The notes below the pieces were generated by a model. It worked only from the letters and a program-made list of their open reading frames with translations. It was not told the origin of the DNA and searched no databases. A program made the position numbers and the translations under genes. Below are positions 8,739-17,559 of a DNA stretch of 64,000 nt, piece after piece (the stretch's first letter is position 1; each line of letters starts with the position of its first letter). Origin of the DNA: Chloroflexota bacterium (lineage in GTDB: Bacteria > Chloroflexota > UBA11872); assembly GCA_022824495.1 (NCBI GenBank), contig JAJDZU010000024.1, forward strand, positions 248,001 to 312,000, given 5' to 3'.

Positions 8739-10087
8739 GCGGCGGTAGGCAGATTCCGTTCGCGGCCGAGGGCCAGCAGGACACTGCGGGCCGCCTGGCG
8801 GCCGCTGCGAACGGCGCCTTCCATCGTGGCCGGCCAGCCGGTATCGGTCCACGCCCCGGCCAGCGCGACGCGCGGATCGGCGGTGGTCGCGCGCGGCCGC
8901 AGCCGCAGCGTGCCGGGGGACGGACGGAAGGTGGCGCGGTGCTCCCGAGTGACGTAGAACGCGGTCACACGAGCTTCGGCGGCCCGCGGGAACAGTCGGG
9001 CGAGTTCGGGGACGAACATCGCGCGCAACTCCTCGGTCGGGCGCTCGGCGTAAGCCGTGGCGCCCGAAAGCGAAACGGCCAGACACTGGCCTATAGTCAA
9101 GCCCGCTGCGGCGCTCCGGTCAAACACCCATTGCACCGGCGACCCAACGCCGGCGGCGAAGGCATGGTCCATGACGCGCCGGTCGTAGATCACGTGCAGG
9201 TTCACGATCGGGCTGTGCCCCAGGTCGGCGAAGCTCTCGGCGTTGGCATGCACCGCCGCCGGGACCAACCTGGCCGCCTGCTCGTGCGGTACGGCCAGAA
9301 CCAGGGCCGACGCCGCGATGCGCTGACCGCCCACGCGCAGGTACACGGCGTCCGTAGCCGGCCGTTCGATCTCAGATACCGCGGAGTTCAGGCGCACGTC
9401 GACCCCGGTGGTGGCCAGCGCGGACGCCGCCCGCGCGCCGTGCGCCTCGCCCAGCGGGACCGTTGCGTATCCCAGGTCCGCGGCCGGCCCGTCGGTCAGC
9501 AGCCCGACTTGAAACACCATGGCGCTCTGCCACAGCGAGGCCTCGTCGGAGGGAAGATTCAACGTCGGCAGCACAATCAGGTCCCAGAACGATTCGAGCG
9601 CCCGCGCTGAAACGCCCTGGTCGCGCAGCCATCGGCCAAACGTCTGCTCGTCGAGACTGCGGTCGCCCAGATCCAACCGCGCCAGCGCCGCCGCCGAGCG
9701 CACGACCCGCAGCTTGTCCAGCCGGCCAAGATGCCGGTAGGCCGCCAGGCTCGGTCCCAGGTGCAGCGGCGCCGGCAGGGCTGAGCGAGTCAGACGGCTG
9801 ACGCCGCGTTCGGGATGGATCACCGGGATGTCGAGCCGCTGCTGCATCGTCACCAGGTCGCCCGAGCCGATGCGCTCGATGAACTCGCGGTAGGCCGTGC
9901 AGCAGCGCAGGAAGACGTGCTGGCCGTTGTCGAGCCAGAGCCCGTCGCGCTGAAACGAGTAGGTAGCCCCGCCCAGGCGTCCGCGCGCTTCCAGCAACGT
10001 GACTCGCAGGCCCGCGTCCGCCAGCGCCAGGGCCGCGCTGATGCCGGCCAGCCCGCCGCCGGCCACCACAACCGCTGCGTCGCTCAC
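8735..10087 (-). CDS. hpnE: Squalene-forming FAD-dependent desaturase-like oxidoreductase HpnE
   Basis: A 450-aa flavoprotein of the amine-oxidase/phytoene-desaturase superfamily. It has an N-terminal Rossmann motif VVAGGGLAGISAALALADAG, then EARGRLGG, and a C-terminal LAGAWTDTGWPATMEGAVRSG segment that closes the FAD site. In the HpnCDE pathway it reduces hydroxysqualene to squalene. GTG 10087 overlaps the hpnD stop (GTGA) and shc starts inside its own stop, so the three genes are translationally coupled. Upstream sequence in the same frame lies opposite or within hpnD and is not part of the protein. Confidence 0.93.
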   Translation of the reverse strand: MSDAAVVVAGGGLAGISAALALADAGLRVTLLEARGRLGGATYSFQRDGLWLDNGQHVFLRCCTAYREFIERIGSGDLVTMQQRLDIPVIHPERGVSRLTRSALPAPLHLGPSLAAYRHLGRLDKLRVVRSAAALARLDLGDRSLDEQTFGRWLRDQGVSARALESFWDLIVLPTLNLPSDEASLWQSAMVFQVGLLTDGPAADLGYATVPLGEAHGARAASALATTGVDVRLNSAVSEIERPATDAVYLRVGGQRIAASALVLAVPHEQAARLVPAAVHANAESFADLGHSPIVNLHVIYDRRVMDHAFAAGVGSPVQWVFDRSAAAGLTIGQCLAVSLSGATAYAERPTEELRAMFVPELARLFPRAAEARVTAFYVTREHRATFRPSPGTLRLRPRATTADPRVALAGAWTDTGWPATMEGAVRSGRQAARSVLLALGRERNLPTAA

Positions 10088-10920
10088 CCGCCCGCCAGAC
10101 TTTGCGCCGCAACCAGTGCCTTCTCCCAGGCCGGCAGCGACACGCGCCCCTGCAACACGGCGGCCGGATCGCGCTCGATGCGCCGCAGCAGGCGTCGATA
10201 AATGCCCGCCATGGCCCCCGCGCAGGCCGAGCTGCGCGGGTCCAGCATCGGACGCAGCCGCAGACCCTCGTCGAACCACTGGCCGGCGCGCTCGGTCTGA
10301 AACCGGATCATTTCGCCGAAGTTCGGACTTGGAGGAGCGTCCGGATCCAGGGTGCAATCGAACCGGCGCAGGTCTTCCTGAGGCAGGTATGTCCGGCCGT
10401 TCTGAAGGTCCTCCCGCACGTCGCGCAGGATGTTGGTCAGCTGCAGCGCCACGCCCAGGGCGTCGGCCAGCGGGGTCGCGCGCTCCATGTTTTCGGCGCC
10501 GAACACGCCTAGCGACAGTCGGCCGATGGTTCCCGCCACCCGGCGGCAGTACACCACCAGGTCGTCGAAGGTCTCGTAGTCCGTGCCGCGCACGTCCATC
10601 TCCACGCCGTCGATCAGCTCGCTGAAGGCTCCCAGCGGAATCGGCAATTGGTGCGACGCGTGTCCCAGCGCGGCCAGCACTGGTTGGTCCGCATCCGGAC
10701 CGATGTCCGCCAGCCGTTCTCGCGCCTCGACCAGCGCCCTCGCCTTGGTCTCAGTGGGAAGGTCGCCGTCACCGATGTCGTCGATCTCGCGCGCCAGCGC
10801 GTAGACCGCGCAGAGCGCTCGCCGTTTCGGCCCGGGCAACAAGCGGATGCCCCAGTAGAAGTTTCCGGCCTCCGTGCGGGTGATGTGCTCGCAGTGGGCG
10901 TAGGCCGCGGCCGCGTCCAT
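10084..10920 (-). CDS. hpnD: Presqualene diphosphate synthase HpnD
   Basis: A 278-aa trans-isoprenyl diphosphate synthase of the squalene/phytoene synthase family. It couples two farnesyl diphosphates to presqualene diphosphate. The first aspartate-rich motif is REIDDIGD near residues 44-51 and the second is LTNILRDVREDLQNGRTYLP. It lies 3 bp downstream of hpnC and overlaps hpnE by 4 bp. Although the family also makes phytoene, the hpnC-hpnD-hpnE-shc order fixes the role as hopanoid synthesis. ATG 10920. Confidence 0.93.
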   Translation of the reverse strand: MDAAAAYAHCEHITRTEAGNFYWGIRLLPGPKRRALCAVYALAREIDDIGDGDLPTETKARALVEARERLADIGPDADQPVLAALGHASHQLPIPLGAFSELIDGVEMDVRGTDYETFDDLVVYCRRVAGTIGRLSLGVFGAENMERATPLADALGVALQLTNILRDVREDLQNGRTYLPQEDLRRFDCTLDPDAPPSPNFGEMIRFQTERAGQWFDEGLRLRPMLDPRSSACAGAMAGIYRRLLRRIERDPAAVLQGRVSLPAWEKALVAAQSLAGG

Positions 10921-10923
10921 CCG

Positions 10924-11784
10924 CTACCAGTCCAGGGCCAATCGCAGGACCCGCAGCGCCGCCCGGGCCTTGGCTCGGGCGGTTGGCCGCGGCGACTGCG
11001 TCAGGACGTCGTAGTCCGCCTCGCGAATCGCGTCAAGGGCCGCTCGCCCACCCTCAATGAACGCCGCGATGGCCATGCCGCGCACCCCGGGCAGGGTCCG
11101 CACCAGGGTGGCGCCCCTGTCGAACAGCTCCCACGCCCGGTCCACCTCGAATCGCATGAGCTCCCGAAACTCGCGGGTGGGCTGTCGCTGGGCAATGGCG
11201 TCGAGCGAGCAGTCGAAGCAGTCCAGGTCCTCCTGCGGCACGTACACCCGATCCATCTGGAAGTCCTCGGCCACGTCCTGCCAGTGCTCGGCCAGTTGCA
11301 GGCCCGTGCAGATCATGTCCGAGAGCCAGATCCGCTCCGGCGTGGCCGCCTCGAAGACGTACAGCACCAAGTGGCCCACGGGGTTGGCGGACAGGTCGCA
11401 GTAGGCCGCCAACTCCTCATACGTCGCATAGCGCTTGACCGTCTGATCCTGTCGGTTGGCGTTGATCAGCGCCCGGAACGGGGCTTCGGGTATCGAATAG
11501 CGGGCCACAGTCGGAACGATGCGCCGCATCACGTCGTGGCTGGGCAAGCCGCCGTTGTAGACGGCGTCGACTTCACCGTCCAGCCAGTCCAGCAAGGCCA
11601 GCCGGTCGCCTTCGGCGTAGTCCCCCAGTTGATCGGTCAGGCGGGCGAAGCCGTAGATGTTGTGCAGGTGCCGCCGCAACTCACGGGGCAGCAGCCGCGA
11701 CGCCACCGGGAAATTCTCTCCGCCCGCGCGCTGCATGACCGCGGCCAGCGATGGAACGGACTTGGGAGGGGATGTGGTGGTCAT
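10924..11784 (-). CDS. hpnC: Hydroxysqualene synthase HpnC
   Basis: A 286-aa squalene/phytoene synthase family protein. HpnC converts presqualene diphosphate to hydroxysqualene. The family hallmark ENFPVASRLLP is near the N-terminus, with LTDQLGD as the first and LAEHWQDVAEDFQMDRVYVP as the second aspartate-rich region. ATG 11784 is preferred over the adjoining TTG 11787. It is the first gene of the minus-strand hopanoid operon, reading out of the 351-bp divergent gap shared with gap. Confidence 0.92.
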   Translation of the reverse strand: MTTTSPPKSVPSLAAVMQRAGGENFPVASRLLPRELRRHLHNIYGFARLTDQLGDYAEGDRLALLDWLDGEVDAVYNGGLPSHDVMRRIVPTVARYSIPEAPFRALINANRQDQTVKRYATYEELAAYCDLSANPVGHLVLYVFEAATPERIWLSDMICTGLQLAEHWQDVAEDFQMDRVYVPQEDLDCFDCSLDAIAQRQPTREFRELMRFEVDRAWELFDRGATLVRTLPGVRGMAIAAFIEGGRAALDAIREADYDVLTQSPRPTARAKARAALRVLRLALDW

Positions 11785-12135
11785 CAACTCAGGTCGGGAC
11801 GGGCGCGGGCGTCGGGGCGTTCATCAGGCAGGCGCTCCAGTCCATGGTTCCAGCAGCAGCCATCGCCGACCGGTCCGGTGGGAGTTTAGGCCACGCAGCC
11901 ATGCCGCTATTCGTGTAAGGGCGAACCAGCTGACTCGAAGATAGGACCGATCGCTCATTTCACCGCCCCGTCGCGTAAGATCAGCGCCCGGCTGCGTAGT
12001 CTCGATACGCCGCCCGCGAGCGTCGGTGGCCGTTGCGGCCACCGCCAACGCCGCGAATCCGACGGTGACCGGATGCGGCCGGGCCGGCCATGACGGCCAG
12101 TCAATCCCTGCGCTTTGACACCGAGGAGAGCCATC
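11785..12135. promoter_or_regulatory. 351-bp divergent intergenic region between hpnC and gap
   Basis: No gene supported in either direction. It must hold the promoters of the hopanoid operon (leftward) and of gap (rightward). A strong hairpin is visible at 12024-12044 (CGGTGGCCG, loop TTG, CGGCCACCG). A clear GAGGAGAG ribosome site (12123-12130) sits 5 bp before the GTG of gap. I could not fix any promoter hexamers with confidence. Confidence 0.6.
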
Positions 12136-13155
12136 GTGCGAATTGGAATCAACGGATTTGGACGGATCGGCCGCCTGGCTTTGCGGGCGCTGCTGGAGCG
12201 CCATCCCCAGGCCGAAGTCGTCGGCATCAACGACTTGGCCGAGTTGCGCGCCTCCGCGCACCTGCTGCAGTACGACAGCAACTACGGCCGATTTGGACAA
12301 AGCGTGGAAGCCACGGCCGGCGGGCTGGTCATTGGCGGGACGTCGATCCCGTACTACTCCGTCCGCGACTGGACCGCGCTGCCCTGGGGCGACCTGGGCG
12401 CCGACCTGGTGATCGAATCCACCGGTGTGGGAACGGAACGCGCAAGAGCTGCGGCGCACCTGGAGGCCGGGGGCGGTCGCGTGCTGATCTCGGCGCCGTC
12501 GGGCGACGCCGATCTCACGGTGGTCCTGGGCGTCAACGACGAACAGTTCGATCCCGCCTCGCACTACGTTGTCAGCAACGCCTCATGCACCACCAACGGC
12601 CTGGCGCCGGCGCTGGACGTGGTGCACCGCGAGTTCGGCGTTCGCAAAGGGCTGATGTCCACTATCCACGCCTACACGTCCTCGCAGAGCCTGGTCGACA
12701 CCGCCATCGGCGATCTGCGCGAAGCCAGGGCTAGCGCAATGAGCATCGTTCCGGCCAGCACCGGCGCTGCCCGTGCGATTGGATTGGCGATTCCCGAACT
12801 CGACGGGCGAATGCACGGCGCGGCCTACCGGGTGCCGGTATCGACGGTTTCCATCGTCGAATTCGTCGCGCACCTGGAGCGTTCGGTCGACGAAGGTGAG
12901 GTCACCGACGCGCTGCGCGCCGCGGCGGCCGGCCGGTTGGACGGCATTCTGGGCGTGTCGGACGAGCCGCTGGTCTCGATCGATCTCAAGGGCGACACGC
13001 GATCATCCATCGTGGACGCCGGCTCGACCATGGTGATCGGCGGCGACCTGGTGAAGGTCGCGGCCTGGTACGACAACGAGTGGGGCTACGCCTGCCGGAT
13101 CGGCGATGTGGCCATGGCCATCGGCGAGCGTGTCGGAGCGCCCGCCCAGGTCTGA
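12136..13155 (+). CDS. gap: Glyceraldehyde-3-phosphate dehydrogenase, type I
   Basis: A 339-aa glycolytic enzyme that oxidises glyceraldehyde-3-phosphate to 1,3-bisphosphoglycerate. It has the NAD-binding start RIGINGFGRIGR, the catalytic motif SNASCTTN with Cys151, and the C-terminal WYDNEWGYA signature. GTG 12136 is chosen over upstream in-frame starts because the Rossmann fold begins immediately after it and GAGGAGAG lies 5 bp upstream. It is followed by pgk after 116 bp, the usual glycolytic pair. A parS site lies in the gap between the two genes. Confidence 0.96.
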   Translation: MRIGINGFGRIGRLALRALLERHPQAEVVGINDLAELRASAHLLQYDSNYGRFGQSVEATAGGLVIGGTSIPYYSVRDWTALPWGDLGADLVIESTGVGTERARAAAHLEAGGGRVLISAPSGDADLTVVLGVNDEQFDPASHYVVSNASCTTNGLAPALDVVHREFGVRKGLMSTIHAYTSSQSLVDTAIGDLREARASAMSIVPASTGAARAIGLAIPELDGRMHGAAYRVPVSTVSIVEFVAHLERSVDEGEVTDALRAAAAGRLDGILGVSDEPLVSIDLKGDTRSSIVDAGSTMVIGGDLVKVAAWYDNEWGYACRIGDVAMAIGERVGAPAQV

Positions 13156-13174
13156 GCGGATCGGCCGCGGCCAG

Positions 13175-13190
13175 TGTTTCACGTGAAACA
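13175..13190. other. parS: parS chromosome-partition site (ParB-binding 16-bp palindrome)
   Basis: The 16 bp TGTTTCACGTGAAACA form a perfect palindrome identical to the bacterial parS consensus bound by ParB. It lies between gap and pgk, not inside a gene. parS sites in bacteria cluster around the replication origin, so the window is probably in the origin-proximal part of the chromosome. I saw no second copy here, and parA/parB are not in the window. Confidence 0.9.
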
Positions 13191-13271
13191 TCGGTGGCGG
13201 TCCGCTGCCTGGCTTTCGCCGGGCCGACGTGCGAGTCCGTCGTGCAGCGAAGTCTCTCCGGGACGTGCGCC

Positions 13272-14450
13272 GTGAAACGCGGCAGCCAGGCGCTGGACGT
13301 CCGCGGCCGGCGTGTATTCCTGCGCGTGGACGCCAATGTGCCGCTGGATGGCGACAGGATCCGCGACGACACGCGCCTGCGCGCCATCGTGCCGACGCTG
13401 GCCGGTCTGCAGGCACGGGGCGCGCGTCTGGTTGTGGCATCGCACCTGGGCCGTCCGAAGGGACAGGTGGATCCGGCGCTATCCCTGGCGCCAGTGGCCG
13501 CGCGCCTGGGCGAGTTGCTGAGCTGCGCGGTGTCGCTCGCTCCGGACAGCGTTGGCCCCGCCGTGGAAGCCCAGACCCGCAGCCTGGCGGACGGCGAAGT
13601 GCTGCTCCTGGAGAACCTGCGCTTCCATCCCGGCGAGGAACAGAACGATCCCGCCCATGCCGCCGCCCTGGCGAGGCTGGCCGACGTGTACATCAACGAC
13701 GCCTTCGGTACGGCTCACCGGGCGCACGCCAGCACGGTGGGTGTCGCGCAGCTGTTGCCAGCGGCTGCCGGGCCCCTGATGCACGCCGAGATCCGGGCGC
13801 TGGACCGCGTGACGCGCGATCCGGCCCGTCCCTTCGTGGCCGTCCTGGGCGGGGCGAAGGTCTCCGACAAGATTGGCGTGCTTCGGCGCCTGGCGACGCA
13901 GGTGGACGCATTGCTGCTGGGCGGCGGCATTGCGAACACGTTTCTAGCCAACACCGGGGGCGCACTGGGGCGTTCGCTGGTGGAGCCAGGACAGTCCGAG
14001 GTTGTCGCCGCCGTGCGGGCGGCTGCCGAGGCTTCCGGCTGTCAAGTCCTGCTGCCGGTGGACGCGGTCGCGGCATCGGAAGTCGATCCAGCCGCCGTCA
14101 CGACGGTCGCTCCCGCGGATCGGGTTCCGGAGGACCACATGGCTCTGGACATCGGTCCCGCCACAACGGCCGCTTACCTGGACGAGCTGGCGAGTGCCCG
14201 TACCGTCGTTTGGAACGGTCCCCTGGGCGTGTATGAACACGAGCCATTCGCCCAGGGCACGCTGGCCGTTGCGCGTGGGCTGGCCGAGTCCTCCGCCTTC
14301 GTGGTGATCGCTGGCGGCGACGCGCTGGCCGCGGTGCAGGACGCCGGCGTGGCGGATCGCATGGGCCACCTGAGCACCGGCGGCGGCGCAACGCTTGAGT
14401 TCCTGGAGGGCCGCGAACTGCCCGGACTTGCCGCCTTGCCCGACGCCTGA
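13272..14450 (+). CDS. pgk: Phosphoglycerate kinase
   Basis: A 392-aa kinase that transfers phosphate from 1,3-bisphosphoglycerate to ADP. The N-terminal signature RVFLRVDANVPLDG, SHLGRPKG, LLLENLRFHPGEE, the nucleotide-loop region VLGGAKVSDKIGVL and the C-terminal STGGGATLEFLEG are all present, so the protein is complete. GTG 13272 gives the usual short N-terminal lead. The frame stays open further upstream but would run through parS and into gap. It ends 2 bp from the convergent selB. Confidence 0.95.
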   Translation: MKRGSQALDVRGRRVFLRVDANVPLDGDRIRDDTRLRAIVPTLAGLQARGARLVVASHLGRPKGQVDPALSLAPVAARLGELLSCAVSLAPDSVGPAVEAQTRSLADGEVLLLENLRFHPGEEQNDPAHAAALARLADVYINDAFGTAHRAHASTVGVAQLLPAAAGPLMHAEIRALDRVTRDPARPFVAVLGGAKVSDKIGVLRRLATQVDALLLGGGIANTFLANTGGALGRSLVEPGQSEVVAAVRAAAEASGCQVLLPVDAVAASEVDPAAVTTVAPADRVPEDHMALDIGPATTAAYLDELASARTVVWNGPLGVYEHEPFAQGTLAVARGLAESSAFVVIAGGDALAAVQDAGVADRMGHLSTGGGATLEFLEGRELPGLAALPDA

Positions 14451-14452
14451 AT

Positions 14453-16333
14453 CTACGCTGGCTCGGAGTCCTCGCCCAGCCACAAGCGCGCATCGCCTAC
14501 GCGGCGGGTGATCGCCCGACTGTCCAGGTACTCGAGCAGCGCCAGCGCGTACTTTCGGCTGGTCCCCAGGGCGTCCCGCACTTCGCGCACGGTCACGGAG
14601 GGCGAGGACTCAAACAGGCTGCGCACAGCGCCTAGCCAGTCGTTATAGGTCCGACGCGATAGCGCGATGTCGGGCGCCAGCAGCACCAGCCGCCCGTCCT
14701 GCGCCAGCGCGGTTGCCAGCCGCCGGGTTCCGCCGCCAGCCGCCAGGGCTTCGGTGAGCGGTGGCGGCGTTAAGCCGCCTTCGTCAAGGTGCGTAAGCAC
14801 CCGAAACGCCGCGCGTTCTTCAGCGGCGCTCAGTTCGACTTTGTGACCGGCCAACGCCACGCGGGGCCCCTCCAGGCGAACCAAGCCTTCGGACGCCGCC
14901 GCGGCTGCGAGCTCACTAATTGCGTCGGCAGGCGCGTCCAGCGTCCGGGCAAGGTCGGACGTCCGGAGACCGACCGCTCCCGGGTCGGACTCGTGGTGCG
15001 TCCGCAGCGCACTCAGTAGATCCGCGGTTAGCTGTTCGATCACCGGCACACTGCCCAGGTAGCTGCGGAGTGTCCGCACGTCGCCGGCCGCGGTGAGTTC
15101 GGCGACGGTCTGTTCCGTCGTGGCGCTGTCCAGTTCGGTGCGTCGCGCCAGTTGACCCATTGTCACCAGACCGGCGGCCAGGGCGTCGCGGACGAGCGCG
15201 GCAGGGTCGCCGGCGGCGGCTCGCGCCAGGGCCTCCAGCACCGCCGTGTCGCCGCGCGGCGCGTGGCGCGCCAGGGCGCGGGCCACGTGGCCGCCGCCAA
15301 TCGTGGTCGCCGGCGAGAGTCGCCGAATCACGTAGCGGTCGCCGCGACGAGCCGCAATAGGGGCGTCCAGGCGCCATTGAACCCAGCCCGACCCGCCGGG
15401 TGGAATCGGGTCGCTCTCCAGCAGCCGGAGCCGCGCGACGCGCGACGCCGCTCCGATGTGCAATGACACGTCCTCGCCAGGCTTCAGGGCCCGAGGGGCC
15501 AACGGCAGCATCCGCAGCCGGGCATCAATGCGGCGGGTCTCGAACACCGCGCCTTCCACCGCCAGGACGTCGCCACGGCGCGTCTGCGATGGGTTGGCGC
15601 CGCCCAGATTCACCGCCACCCGTCGCCCCGGCTGCGCGGTGTCAATGGTCGTCTGGTGTGATTGCAAGCCACGGACCCGAACGCCGCGTCCACCCGGATA
15701 CAGACCGGGCTGATCACCTACGTTCAGAGGTCCACCCGAGAGAGTGCCGGTGATGACGGTGCCGAAGCCCGGCATGGTGAACACGCGGTCGATCGGGATG
15801 CGGGCGCCGCCGCGGTCCAGCCGTGGCGGGCGCCGAGCAAGAACGTCGTCCAGCGTCTCGACCAGATCATCCATCCCGGTCCGAGCCTCGGCCGATACGT
15901 GAACCATTGGCGCGGCAGCCAGCGCACTTCCCTGCAGGGCATCGCGCACGTCTTCCTCGACCAGTTCCGCCCACTCGTCGTCGACCAGGTCGGCCTTGGT
16001 CAGGGCGACGACGCCGGCGTCGATTTCGAGCAGGTCGATGATGTCCAGATGCTCGCGCGTCTGGGGCATGACGCCTTCGTCAGCCGCAATGACCAGCAGG
16101 ACCGCGTCGATCCCACCGACGCCGGCCAGCATGTTGGAGACGAAGCGCTCGTGCCCCGGCACGTCGACCATCGACACCTCGCGCCCGCTGGGCAGAGTGA
16201 ACCAAGCGAAACCCAGGTCGATGGTCAGGCCGCGTTCGCGCTCTTCCGCCAGCCGATCCGGAAATATCGAGGTAAGCGCTTCAACCAGGGTGGACTTGCC
16301 GTGGTCCACATGACCCGCCGTGCCCACCGTCAT
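14453..16333 (-). CDS. selB: Selenocysteine-specific translation elongation factor SelB
   Basis: A 626-aa GTPase that carries Sec-tRNA to the ribosome at UGA codons followed by a SECIS hairpin. G-domain motifs are GTAGHVDHGKST (G1, residues 4-15), the TIDLGFAW region, DVPGHERFV (G3) and ALTKADL (G4). After the EF-Tu-like domains 2-3 comes a region rich in winged-helix segments, ending with EVRDALGTSRKYALALLEYLDS, as in SelB domain IV, which binds SECIS RNA. ATG 16333 gives the canonical N-terminus. A TTG at 16363, overlapping the upstream stop, would add 10 residues. Its presence implies the organism decodes UGA as selenocysteine, although selA, selC and selD are not in this window. Confidence 0.94.
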   Translation of the reverse strand: MTVGTAGHVDHGKSTLVEALTSIFPDRLAEERERGLTIDLGFAWFTLPSGREVSMVDVPGHERFVSNMLAGVGGIDAVLLVIAADEGVMPQTREHLDIIDLLEIDAGVVALTKADLVDDEWAELVEEDVRDALQGSALAAAPMVHVSAEARTGMDDLVETLDDVLARRPPRLDRGGARIPIDRVFTMPGFGTVITGTLSGGPLNVGDQPGLYPGGRGVRVRGLQSHQTTIDTAQPGRRVAVNLGGANPSQTRRGDVLAVEGAVFETRRIDARLRMLPLAPRALKPGEDVSLHIGAASRVARLRLLESDPIPPGGSGWVQWRLDAPIAARRGDRYVIRRLSPATTIGGGHVARALARHAPRGDTAVLEALARAAAGDPAALVRDALAAGLVTMGQLARRTELDSATTEQTVAELTAAGDVRTLRSYLGSVPVIEQLTADLLSALRTHHESDPGAVGLRTSDLARTLDAPADAISELAAAAASEGLVRLEGPRVALAGHKVELSAAEERAAFRVLTHLDEGGLTPPPLTEALAAGGGTRRLATALAQDGRLVLLAPDIALSRRTYNDWLGAVRSLFESSPSVTVREVRDALGTSRKYALALLEYLDSRAITRRVGDARLWLGEDSEPA

Positions 16334-16359
16334 GGGGGCCAGCGCGTCGGCGGACCTGA

Positions 16360-17082
16360 TCAAAAGTGTTCCATGTCTTCGCGGGTCATCGTCGGCCAGG
16401 AGCCGTCGCGGGGCAGCGGCTGGGGCTCGCGCACCAGGTCGCCATCGGCGTCCGCGTGAAGGACCACAAAGACCGGCAGCAGACTCCAGCGCAGGTCTTC
16501 AGCGCCACCCTGCAAATATGCCCGGCGCACCGGGGCAAAGTCCGCCAGTTGCAGGGACTCGTGCGCTACATCCGTCTCGCGCAGCCGGTCAAAAAAGATC
16601 TTGCACAGCATCGGGAGATTGACCGTGTGCGCCACGCGCCCGAAGGCGCGGCAGATCATGGGTCGCCCTTCGTAGCCGGCGCAGCGGTTGTCGTTGGTCA
16701 GCAGCACGCAGCGCTGGACGCGCCGCCGGTCGACGCTCTGCATCAGCCGGCTCAGGTCCTCCATGTTGCGCGCGCGCAAGGCCCGTCGAAAGGGACCGCG
16801 CTTGCGGTCCAGCAGCCGGCGGGCGCGTCGGACGATTCGGCGCCGCTCGTCGGCCGTGGAGTCCCGGTGGAGCGACGGCAGCAGGAGGGCCCATTCCTCT
16901 TCGCTGATATAGACCTGCTGATGACAGCAGCGGGCGCAGCCGCTGGGACAGCGAAGGATGGGATGCGCGCCTTCAACCATGACGTTCAGCGTGTCGACCA
17001 CCTCAAGCGTGGTGATCAGGTTTGGGTCGTCTCCCAGTTCGTCGGTAACGCGCGTAAATGCGCGGGACAGGTCAGCGGGCAT
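16360..17082 (-). CDS. YkgJ-type cysteine-cluster (zinc/iron-chelating) protein
   Basis: A 240-aa protein with the cysteine pattern of the YkgJ family, CPSGCARCCHQ near residues 45-55, and two further conserved cysteines in CVLLTNDNRCAGYEGRPMICRAFG. Members are thought to bind Zn or an Fe-S cluster; the biochemical role is unknown. The middle is an arginine-rich helical insertion (about residues 75-120). It ends at the position where an alternative TTG start of selB would begin, so the two are probably one transcript, but no functional link to selenium is established. Confidence 0.8.
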   Translation of the reverse strand: MPADLSRAFTRVTDELGDDPNLITTLEVVDTLNVMVEGAHPILRCPSGCARCCHQQVYISEEEWALLLPSLHRDSTADERRRIVRRARRLLDRKRGPFRRALRARNMEDLSRLMQSVDRRRVQRCVLLTNDNRCAGYEGRPMICRAFGRVAHTVNLPMLCKIFFDRLRETDVAHESLQLADFAPVRRAYLQGGAEDLRWSLLPVFVVLHADADGDLVREPQPLPRDGSWPTMTREDMEHF

Positions 17083-17156
17083 GACCTGGTTCCGTCAGCG
17101 AGGCCGCTCGCCGTTGGCGGAGTCCGTGGACTGAGCAACGCATGGCAACTCTGGGC

Positions 17157-17525
17157 CTAGCCAAATGCGCCCAGCAACACGAGCAGGACGGCCGTGCCGA
17201 GGCCAATGCCATAGGCGGCGACGGCCGTAGCGAACGTCAGCACAGTGCGCCGCCACCTGATTTGCTGCTCAAGGCGCTCCATGCGACGTCCCATGCGATC
17301 CAAGCGAGCGGCGTCGCGCTCGGCGCGGGCCTGGGCCTGGCCAGCTTCAGCACGCAGTTCGCCGATCGCCAGCGCGTTCATCCGCGGGAGGTCCCCCATT
17401 GGGGCCTGCTGGGGAGAGCCGGGCTGAGTTCGCGCCATGAGTTCCGGCAACTGCTGAAGCACCCGCGGCAGCACCTGCTGCGTCACCTGCTGTAGGACCA
17501 CGCGGCTCAAGAGTTGGGTCGCCAT
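17157..17525 (-). CDS. Small coiled-coil membrane protein of unknown function
   Basis: A 122-aa protein I do not recognise. The N-terminal third is rich in Gln, Val and Leu. Residues about 50-92 look like a charged coiled coil (ELRAEAGQAQARAERDAARLD and following). A hydrophobic segment (about 95-119) near the C-terminus should cross the membrane. ATG 17525. It lies between the YkgJ-like gene and the YYY protein on the same strand. Layout is similar to the small paralogues at 43.6-44.3 kb, but the sequences are not obviously homologous. Confidence 0.6.
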   Translation of the reverse strand: MATQLLSRVVLQQVTQQVLPRVLQQLPELMARTQPGSPQQAPMGDLPRMNALAIGELRAEAGQAQARAERDAARLDRMGRRMERLEQQIRWRRTVLTFATAVAAYGIGLGTAVLLVLLGAFG

Positions 17526-17559
17526 CTCACGCCTGCCCTCGGTGTCGCCAACGCTTGCG

